A stretch of 5,221 bases of DNA from Acidobacteriota bacterium (lineage in GTDB: Bacteria; Acidobacteriota; Blastocatellia; Pyrinomonadales; Pyrinomonadaceae). The notes under the pieces were generated by a model, which was given only the letters and a program-made list of their open reading frames with translations, was not told the DNA's origin and searched no databases. The position numbers were made by a program, and so were the translations under genes. Positions 1-5,221 of this stretch are shown here, piece by piece; within the stretch, counting starts at the first letter, position 1; every line of letters starts with the position of its first letter. The DNA lies in NCBI GenBank assembly GCA_003222935.1, contig QHXL01000225.1, positions 9,860 through 15,080 of the forward strand, given 5' to 3'.

Positions 1-792
1 CTCAGGATTCAACTTTCCTGACTCGTTCAAAAGTGGCAACAATCGCTTGTCTGGAAGCAACACAGCCGAACGTAGCGGAACGGGACGTTGGGGGGGACCC
101 GTGATAACGCCGCACCTAACTCCTCGAACTTCCTCCAACCATGCTGCAAACTCATGCGCGTTTCCAATCGTGGCTGACAACAAAAGCAGTCTAATGCGAG
201 GCGGCGTCAAGATGATTGCTTCTTCCCAAACGTGACCTCGATCTTCATCAGCCAGGTAATGCGCTTCATCAAGCACAACTAAATCAGCGTTGACTTCAGC
301 GCCGCCACGCAAAGAGTCGAACAATTGATTTCTGAAGATCTCCGTGGTGCCGACAATAATCGGAGCATCTGAGTTTTCCTTGCGGTCACCCGTCAGGATG
401 CCCACTTGCTCCGCGCCAAACTCCGTCATGAACTCCTGATACTTTGAGTTGGTTAAGGCCTTTAAAGGTGTCGTGTACCAGGCCCGTTTGTTGGTGGCGA
501 TTAGGCGCCTAATCTCCTCGCGGGCGATCCAGGTTTTGCCGCTGCCTGTGGGAGCTGTAACCAGAACATCCTCAAGTTCGAGCGCTGCGAGTGCTTCCAG
601 TTGAAAGGGGTCGGGTTTGAAGGGTGCGGGTACCGGCGTACCTATGCCTTCGAGCAGTGTACGAACTTCCCTGGTCTGAGGCGGCAACCGCCTTTGCTGT
701 TCTGGCTCTTGAGGAAGAGGAACCTTGAAGCTTCGCTTGTCTTTTCGGCGCTTGTTATTGGTATCGGAGCGCCGTCCTGGATGCCTGGGCAT
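1..792 (-). CDS. Ski2-like DEAD/DEAH-box RNA helicase, N-terminal part (3' end beyond the window)
   Basis: Open minus-strand frame of 264 codons that starts at ATG 792-790 and is still open at base 1, so the gene is partial. In-frame stops lie just upstream, and this ATG is the first usable start; the ribosome binding site is weak. Residues 1-44 are a basic, low-complexity tail (KRRKDKR at about 14-20). The helicase core follows: FQ at 63-64 (Q-motif-like), Walker A APTGSGKT at 80-87, motif Ia TPLKALTNSKYQEF at 108-121, a TGD segment at 134-136, TTEIFRNQL at 149-157, Walker B DEAHYL at 175-180, and motif III LSATIGN at 205-211. The segments TPLKALTNSKY, the RG.VWEE stretch after DEAH, and the PQRPVPL stretch near 234-240 fit the Ski2/Mtr4/HelY group better than RecQ- or RhlE-type helicases. 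These enzymes unwind RNA, or sometimes DNA, using ATP; in bacteria their substrates are poorly known. The second RecA domain and any Ski2-specific C-terminal domain lie outside the window, so function beyond 'helicase' is inferred. The gene is divergent from its neighbour. Confidence 0.9.
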   Translation of the reverse strand, partial: MPRHPGRRSDTNNKRRKDKRSFKVPLPQEPEQQRRLPPQTREVRTLLEGIGTPVPAPFKPDPFQLEALAALELEDVLVTAPTGSGKTWIAREEIRRLIATNKRAWYTTPLKALTNSKYQEFMTEFGAEQVGILTGDRKENSDAPIIVGTTEIFRNQLFDSLRGGAEVNADLVVLDEAHYLADEDRGHVWEEAIILTPPRIRLLLLSATIGNAHEFAAWLEEVRGVRCGVITGPPQRPVPLRSAVLLPDKRLLPLLNESGKLNPE

Positions 793-912
793 GGCGACAT
801 CATAACCGCCTGATCGTGGCGTGCGAAGTGCTTATGGTCACGCTGGGAGTTACAATCTGTCTCACAACGCTTCGCTGAGCTGAGGCGTCTAAAGCAATGA
901 ACTAAACTGAAA
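793..912. promoter_or_regulatory. Divergent intergenic region between the helicase and the TonB-like gene
   Basis: This spacer of about 120 bp lies between two divergently oriented starts, so promoters for both genes should sit here or inside the 5' ends. I see no convincing -35/-10 pair on either strand. An 8-base direct repeat, TGAGGCGT, occurs at 881-888 and again at 914-921, the second copy overlapping the proposed start of the plus-strand gene. The repeat could be chance or an operator half-site. A plus-strand stop at 898-900 limits how far upstream the TonB-like frame can extend. Confidence 0.35.
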
Positions 913-2013
913 TTGAGGCGTTTTACTATCAGGGTGCCTGAGCTTTTCGCAAATTTCGAGGTTAACAAGGCTTCAAGATTGCCAATTCTGATGCGGCTGA
1001 CAGTCGCGTCACTACTGCTCCATGCCGTACTGCTATGGGCGGTAGTTTATGTTCCGGCCTTTCGTGACGCCTTGAATATCGCAGCATTGGTCGCCAGCAC
1101 TAAGTTTGTTGACCGTGAATACAACCGAACTCAGATTGCTGACGATGTGACACTGCTCGACTTAGCCAATGAAAAGTTTCGTTACCCGGAAGGATACTTC
1201 GCAGTCGCCAACGATCTTCCAGCTGGCGAGGTTGTAGCAGGCATTTCCGGCCCGGATCCCTTTGCACCCAAAATCATTTCGCAAGCGAGTTCGACCAAAA
1301 CAGAACCTGAACCAAAACCTTCGCCTTCGCCGAGTCCATTACCATTAGCGTCGCCAAGTCCTTCAACGTCGCCCACGACGACTTCCATTGCTGACAAGAC
1401 AAATCCGCTAACGCCAGAGGAGTCTCAAAGGAAGCTCGAACAGACAGCAGCTGCAAACAATGTGGAGCTTCCGGATGAAGCTCAATTAAACAAACAGGTA
1501 CTGAAGGATTTTGCCAAGTATGCAAACGACTTGAAGGACCAGGGCAAACTTAATATCGACCAACCGTTCGAGGTCATTATCGAAGCTGAGTTGGACAAGA
1601 ACGGAAAACTGATCAACCCTCGTTTCACAAAGAAGTCAGGCGACCCGAACCTGATCGATGTATTTGGACGGATGGTTGCGGCTCTTAACGACAGTGGATT
1701 TCTGATTTACTTGAAGCCAATCAGTAACGACAATCCTGGGGCAACGGTCAAATTCACAATCAAGCAGGGTGAAAGCGAAGTGTTGGCGTCGGTCGAGTCG
1801 GAAGCATCATCGCCCGCAAACGCTCGCGTCCTGGCAAAAGCTTTGAACGCTGTGCTGGTACTTGGCGCCGGCACCACGCAGGGTAAAGACGAAGAAGTCC
1901 TGATGCGAAACACAAACGCAACACCAGACGGGAAGAAAGTGGTGGTGAATTTCTCAATGCCGCGTCAGAGCGTGGTCGATATGATAAAGAAACAACTGGA
2001 GCCTGGTGAGTAA
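913..2013 (+). CDS. TonB/TolA-like membrane-anchored protein with extra C-terminal module
   Basis: The frame encodes 366 residues from a TTG at 913. A short cytoplasmic N-terminus with basic residues (R21, R28) precedes one hydrophobic segment at about 28-48, which predicts a single inner-membrane anchor with the rest in the periplasm. Residues 64-123 show no recognised fold. Residues 124-165 form a low-complexity linker rich in Pro, Ser and Thr (SPSPSP-type repeats), like the periplasm-spanning linkers of TonB and TolA. Residues about 195-285 resemble the TonB/TolA C-terminal fold: a helix, then VIIEAELDKNGKLINPRFTK and a following SGDP, a helix, and a final strand ATVKFTIKQ. Residues 286-366 are an additional module with a helix (ARVLAKALNAVLVLG) and a strand pair ending in VVVNFSMPRQSVVDMIKKQ. 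The start is uncertain: TTG 913 has no clear Shine-Dalgarno. GTG 934 and TTG 979 (AAGG eight bases upstream) are in frame, but TTG 979 would leave very little sequence before the membrane segment. No ExbB/ExbD genes are adjacent, so an energy-transducing role is unproven. Confidence 0.8.
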   Translation: MRRFTIRVPELFANFEVNKASRLPILMRLTVASLLLHAVLLWAVVYVPAFRDALNIAALVASTKFVDREYNRTQIADDVTLLDLANEKFRYPEGYFAVANDLPAGEVVAGISGPDPFAPKIISQASSTKTEPEPKPSPSPSPLPLASPSPSTSPTTTSIADKTNPLTPEESQRKLEQTAAANNVELPDEAQLNKQVLKDFAKYANDLKDQGKLNIDQPFEVIIEAELDKNGKLINPRFTKKSGDPNLIDVFGRMVAALNDSGFLIYLKPISNDNPGATVKFTIKQGESEVLASVESEASSPANARVLAKALNAVLVLGAGTTQGKDEEVLMRNTNATPDGKKVVVNFSMPRQSVVDMIKKQLEPGE

Positions 2014-2023
2014 CTAATTTGTA

Positions 2024-2094
2024 GTAGGCGCCCTCCTCAAGCGAACGGATGGCTTCTCAACTGAAAAGGGGCGCCCACGGAGGGACGCCCCTAC
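2024..2094. repeat. Palindromic element with nested inverted repeats, probable dispersed repeat
   Basis: The stretch begins GTAGGCGCCCTCC (2024-2036) and ends GGAGGGACGCCCCTAC (2079-2094), which are imperfect inverted copies of each other. Inside it a second, mutually exclusive hairpin forms: AGGGGCGCCC (2067-2076), loop ACGGA, then GGGACGCCCCT (2082-2092). That stem has 10 base pairs and a single bulged A. The composition is much more GC-rich and palindromic than the flanks. This layout is typical of REP-like or MITE-like intergenic repeats. The hairpin could also reduce read-through from the TonB-like gene into secA, but on the plus strand it is followed by ACATTTA rather than a T-run, so it is not a classical intrinsic terminator. 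Whether it is multicopy cannot be seen from one window. Confidence 0.55.
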
Positions 2095-2183
2095 ATTTAG
2101 GCCCGCTTGCCTCTCCGAAAGAGCCTCAACTAAAATCAAAACATTGTCACAAGGGCTGATATTAACAACCGACTATTTAGAGT

Positions 2184-2187
2184 GGAG
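2184..2187 (+). promoter_or_regulatory. Candidate ribosome binding site of secA
   Basis: GGAG lies 13 bases before the ATG at 2201, longer than the usual spacing; a weaker TGAG at 2189-2192 has an 8-base spacing. The surrounding 2131-2183 is AT-rich and is where the secA promoter would be expected. TTGTCA at 2144-2149 resembles a -35 box and TATTTA at 2174-2179 a -10 box, but the 24-base gap between them is too long, so I do not call a promoter. Confidence 0.4.
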
Positions 2188-2200
2188 CTGAGTATTAGAC

Positions 2201-4975
2201 ATGAGTTTCGATAAATTTCTGACGAAGGTTTTCGGTAGTAGTAATCAACGTTTTCTAAAGTCTATTCAACCCCTGATCGAAAAGATCAACTCTCTCGAAC
2301 CGTCTCTGCAAAAATTGTCTGACGAAGAACTTCGCGCGCGCACTGCTACGTTTAAAGAAACTGTGCAGCGCGCCGTTGGTGATACCAAAGACAAGGAAGA
2401 GCGAAAGCGACGCGAGCGAGAAGCATTGGATGGGTTTCTTCCTGACGCCTTTGCAACTGTTAGGGAAGCAAGCGTGCGCACCACCGGCATGCGCCACTTC
2501 GACGTTCAGATGATCGGCGGAATTGTTCTACACCAGGGCATGATCGCTGAGATGCGTACCGGTGAGGGGAAAACGCTCGTTGCGACGTTGCCCTCATATC
2601 TAAATGCCCTGACCGGGCGCGGTGGGGTTCACGTCATCACCGTTAACGATTACCTGGCATCAAGAGACGCGGAATGGATGGGCCAAATTCATCGCTTCCT
2701 TGGACTCGAAGTGGGTTGTATCCAAAACGACATGGACGACTTCGAACGCCAGGCCGCGTACGCCTCCGACATCACGTACGGAACGAACAACGAATTCGGG
2801 TTCGACTATCTCCGCGACAACATGAAGTTTGATCTTGCTACTTGTGTACAGCGAGGACACTACTTCGCCGTGGTCGACGAAGTAGATTCGATTCTGATCG
2901 ACGAAGCGCGAACTCCTCTGATCATCTCTGGTCCATCAGATGAGGCAACCGACAAGTACAAGAACGCTGATGCAATCATTCCACATCTAAAACGCGGCGA
3001 AGACGTCGAGGGCAAGAAGACCGGTGACTACGTCGTCGACGAAAAAGCGCACACCGCCGTACTCACAGAAGAAGGCGTTGACAAATCAGAACGTCTTCTA
3101 GGCGTCGGGAATCTTTACGATCCCTCCAACATGGAACTGCTTCACTGCGTCGAACAGGCATTGAAGGCCCACACACTTTATCGATTAGATCATCAATACG
3201 TGGTCCAGGACGGCGAAGTGATCATTGTCGACGACTTTACGGGCCGCTTAATGAAAGGTCGGCGCTGGTCCGATGGGCTCCACCAGGCCGTCGAAGCAAA
3301 AGAAGGTGTGGTGATCGAGAAGGAGAATCAGACCCTTGCAACTATCACGTTGCAAAACTACTTCCGACTCTACGAAAAACTGTCGGGAATGACAGGTACG
3401 GCGGAAACCGAAGCGGCCGAGTTCAATTCAACTTACAAACTGGACGTTATCGTAATTCCGACGCACATGCCAATGGTTCGCACCGACTTCTCGGACGTGA
3501 TTTACCGCACGCTCCCGGAAAAGTGGGACGCCGTCATCGACGAGATCAAACAGTGCTACGAGAAGGGTCAACCCGCGCTCGTTGGTACTGTGTCGGTTGA
3601 GAATTCTGAGTTAATTGCTCGCCGGCTGGTGAAAGAATCAGTGCCTCATAACGTGCTGAACGCGAAGTTTCACGAGCGTGAAGCTGAAATCGTGGCGCAG
3701 GCAGGACGCAAGGGATCAGTCACTATTGCGACAAACATGGCTGGTCGTGGTACTGACATTCTGCTCGGCGGCAATCCTGATTTCATGGCTCGCGAATTTC
3801 TCAAGCGAGATGAAATAGATCCCGATGAGGCCACGGAAGAACAGTGGCAGACCGCCTATGCCCAGGCGAAGCGAATTGTCGAAGATGAACACAAAGAAGT
3901 CGTCAGCCTCGGTGGCCTTCATATCGTAGGCACTGAACGACACGAGTCGCGACGAATCGATAATCAACTCCGTGGACGCGCAGGACGACAAGGTGATCCC
4001 GGTTCATCAAGATTCTTCTTGTCGCTAGAAGACGATTTGATGCGCATTTTTGCGGGCGATAAGGTCAAGGCGCTGATGCAACGCCTCGGGATGGAAAAGG
4101 GCGTTGCGATCGAATCGGGAATGGTGTCGAAGAGAATCGCAGCGGCACAGAAGTCGGTAGAAGGCCGTAACTTTGAATCTCGCAAGCACCTACTCGAATA
4201 CGACGACGTGATGAACAAGCAGCGCGAGACCATTTATGGTCTACGCCGGCAGTTGATGGAAGAACCCGATCAGCGTGATTACTTAATGGGTGATCCTCCG
4301 GCAGCAGGTGTCGCGTACGACTTGTTGTCTGACCTGACAAAGCAGTACCTCAATCCTGACGTGTCGCAAGACGATTGGGATGTCGATAACTACAAGATTC
4401 AGATCAAGAGTATTTACGACTTCGACAGTGATAGCGAAGGGCTCGACCTTCCAGAGTATTCGAGTCAAGAAGTTATTGATGAGATCTGGGCAAAGCTCAA
4501 GGTCAAATACGCTCGGAAGGAAGAGCAAATTGGCGCCGAGGCAATGCGCACTTATGAACGCATAATCATGCTGAACATCATTGATGCTCAGTGGAAAGAT
4601 CACTTGCTGTCGCTCGATCACTTGAAGCAGGGAATTGGTCTCGTTGGTTACGGCCAAAAGGATCCGCTAGTCGAATATAAGAAACAGAGCTTCGACCTTT
4701 TCCAGGAAATGCTTGATCGAATCGATACCACTACAATTCGATCGCTGTTTAATTTGCAGATTGTTTCGGAAGAGCCGCCTGAGGCACTGCGCGTTCGACG
4801 AGGCCCTCGTCGTCCATTGACTTTTACTGGACCTAATCAAGGTGCGGCACCAGCTGGCGAAGAAGACGGCAAGGTCAAAACGGTAGTACGCGATCAACCC
4901 AAGACCGGGCGTAATGAACCATGTCCTTGCGGTTCAGGTAAGAAATACAAGAAGTGTCATGGTATCAATGCGTAA
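2201..4975 (+). CDS. secA: Preprotein translocase ATPase subunit SecA
   Basis: A complete 924-residue SecA, slightly longer than the E. coli protein (901). It is the ATP-driven motor that pushes unfolded preproteins through SecYEG at the inner membrane. Nucleotide-binding domain 1 carries Walker A MRTGEGKT (118-125, catalytic Lys124), [13 protein letters not shown] (148-160) and Walker [17 protein letters not shown] (224-239). The preprotein cross-linking domain spans about 240-375. Nucleotide-binding domain 2 includes [10 protein letters not shown] (395-404), [14 protein letters not shown] (511-524), and [27 protein letters not shown] ending at 603. Its 528-568 segment matches the extra insertion found in E. 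coli-type SecA and absent from Bacillus-type. The scaffold/two-helix finger lies around [25 protein letters not shown] (798-822). A variable linker (860-900) leads to a zinc-binding tail with CPC at 908-910 and CH at 919-920, the ligand set used for SecB and ribosome contact. The ATG start fits the conserved N-terminus, and the gene ends just before an intrinsic terminator. No truncation or frameshift is visible. Confidence 0.98.
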   Translation: MSFDKFLTKVFGSSNQRFLKSIQPLIEKINSLEPSLQKLSDEELRARTATFKETVQRAVGDTKDKEERKRREREALDGFLPDAFATVREASVRTTGMRHFDVQMIGGIVLHQGMIAEMRTGEGKTLVATLPSYLNALTGRGGVHVITVNDYLASRDAEWMGQIHRFLGLEVGCIQNDMDDFERQAAYASDITYGTNNEFGFDYLRDNMKFDLATCVQRGHYFAVVDEVDSILIDEARTPLIISGPSDEATDKYKNADAIIPHLKRGEDVEGKKTGDYVVDEKAHTAVLTEEGVDKSERLLGVGNLYDPSNMELLHCVEQALKAHTLYRLDHQYVVQDGEVIIVDDFTGRLMKGRRWSDGLHQAVEAKEGVVIEKENQTLATITLQNYFRLYEKLSGMTGTAETEAAEFNSTYKLDVIVIPTHMPMVRTDFSDVIYRTLPEKWDAVIDEIKQCYEKGQPALVGTVSVENSELIARRLVKESVPHNVLNAKFHEREAEIVAQAGRKGSVTIATNMAGRGTDILLGGNPDFMAREFLKRDEIDPDEATEEQWQTAYAQAKRIVEDEHKEVVSLGGLHIVGTERHESRRIDNQLRGRAGRQGDPGSSRFFLSLEDDLMRIFAGDKVKALMQRLGMEKGVAIESGMVSKRIAAAQKSVEGRNFESRKHLLEYDDVMNKQRETIYGLRRQLMEEPDQRDYLMGDPPAAGVAYDLLSDLTKQYLNPDVSQDDWDVDNYKIQIKSIYDFDSDSEGLDLPEYSSQEVIDEIWAKLKVKYARKEEQIGAEAMRTYERIIMLNIIDAQWKDHLLSLDHLKQGIGLVGYGQKDPLVEYKKQSFDLFQEMLDRIDTTTIRSLFNLQIVSEEPPEALRVRRGPRRPLTFTGPNQGAAPAGEEDGKVKTVVRDQPKTGRNEPCPCGSGKKYKKCHGINA

Positions 4976-5002
4976 GAAAAGCAACGTCAAAGTCAAAATT
5001 AG

Positions 5003-5035
5003 GATGCTGGCCGTAATTAGCCAGCATCTTTTTTT
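5003..5035 (+). terminator. Intrinsic terminator after secA
   Basis: A perfect 9-base-pair stem, GATGCTGGC (5003-5011) with GCCAGCATC (5020-5028), encloses an 8-base loop and is followed directly by seven T residues (5029-5035). It lies 27 bases after the secA stop, in the right orientation to end the secA transcript. It indicates that secA is the last gene of its transcription unit. Confidence 0.93.
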
Positions 5036-5221
5036 GTGCTGGTCAGCGTGCTCTGGCAGGACAAAGCACACGCCCGCTGTGGCGTGCTGTAATGTAGCAA
5101 AGCGGAATAGATTTTGTTCCTGCACTCAAAGACGGAAAACCCGTTTTGATGTGGATGATACTTGAGTATAACTTCTTGCTATTTTGAAGCGTATAGACAA
5201 CAACTCGTGTTTAAGCTAAGT
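5036..5221. other. Intergenic region downstream of secA, no gene recognised
   Basis: No credible coding frame or RNA gene is visible in these 186 bases. Small dyads are present: GCTGGTCAGC at 5038-5047; CACGCC/GGCGTG (5069-5074 with 5081-5086); and an imperfect hairpin TCAAA-g-ACGG / CCGTTTTGA (5126-5135 with 5141-5149). The AT-rich right end suggests the upstream region of a gene beyond the window. Confidence 0.6.
5144..5172 (+). promoter_or_regulatory. Weak candidate sigma-70-type promoter pointing off the right edge
   Basis: TTTTGA (5144-5149) and TATAAC (5167-5172) are separated by 17 bases, the preferred spacing. The -10 matches the consensus TATAAT at five of six positions, but the -35 is poor (TTGATG at 5146-5151 is the alternative, with 15-base spacing). 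The -35 half overlaps the right arm of the imperfect hairpin at 5126-5149. The downstream gene is not in the window, so this is a suggestion only. Confidence 0.25.

Noticed and set aside
47..235. Plus-strand frame of 62 codons near the left edge
   Set aside because: It lies antisense to the helicase segment that carries the SAT motif; it is a shadow with no protein features.
642..968. Minus-strand frame of 108 codons spanning the divergent spacer
   Set aside because: It overlaps the helicase 5' end in a different frame and the start of the TonB-like gene antisense, shows no family features, and the helicase frame has clear motifs over the shared part.
1182..1397. Minus-strand Gly/Glu-rich frame opposite the Pro/Ser linker
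   Set aside because: Its repetitive composition is the antisense reading of the SPSP-coding low-complexity stretch.
2067..2092. GC-rich hairpin as a classical intrinsic terminator of the TonB-like gene
   Set aside because: The stem is strong, but the plus-strand sequence after it (ACATTTA) lacks a T-run; it is better described as part of the palindromic element.
2049..2159. 36-codon plus-strand small frame upstream of secA as a possible leader peptide
   Set aside because: It has no Shine-Dalgarno and no signal peptide or arrest-motif character, and about half of it is the palindromic repeat; coding is unlikely.
4283..4657. Minus-strand frame of 124 codons inside secA, the longest antisense frame in secA
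   Set aside because: It lies wholly antisense to conserved SecA sequence, with no recognisable domain or ribosome binding site.
4914..5165. Plus-strand Cys-rich frame of 83 codons overlapping the secA end
   Set aside because: It runs out of frame through the secA zinc-tail codons and straight across the terminator hairpin; its cysteines come from chance reading.
5036..5221. Possible tRNA or small RNA gene in the right spacer
   Set aside because: The short dyads do not assemble into a cloverleaf, no conserved TTC-type T-loop is present, and no second T-tract terminator follows.

Overview
The window reads as ordinary bacterial chromosome with a roughly balanced base composition. It holds three protein-coding genes and short intergenic spacers. 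The content suggests a Gram-negative bacterium, tentatively of the Acidobacteriota (Blastocatellia/Pyrinomonadales type). The reasons are a bacterial Ski2-like RNA helicase, a TonB-like protein with a Pro/Ser-rich linker, and a SecA with a proteobacterial-style insertion and zinc-binding tail. This placement is an inference from gene style, not a sequence-database result.

Layout. Positions 792 down to 1 (minus strand) encode the N-terminal 264 residues of a Ski2-like superfamily 2 helicase. It runs off the left edge and has clear Walker A, DEAH and SAT motifs. A spacer of about 120 bp (793-912) separates it from a divergent plus-strand gene at 913-2013. That gene encodes an inner-membrane-anchored TonB/TolA-like protein with an extra C-terminal module of unknown role. 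The spacer at 2014-2200 contains a compact palindromic element (2024-2094) with nested inverted repeats that looks like a dispersed genomic repeat. secA follows at 2201-4975 and is complete, with all hallmark motifs. It ends in a textbook intrinsic terminator at 5003-5035. The last 186 bp hold no recognisable gene, only small hairpins and a weak candidate promoter pointing off the right edge.

How the genes work together. SecA and the TonB-like protein both act at the inner membrane, SecA as the preprotein translocation motor and the other possibly as a periplasm-spanning coupling protein. The repeat element and separate spacers argue against one operon, and nothing in the sequence links them functionally. 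The helicase is a separate, divergently transcribed RNA-metabolism gene. I found no defence system, CRISPR array, RNA gene or insertion sequence. The least explained items are the C-terminal module of the TonB-like protein and the palindromic element upstream of secA.
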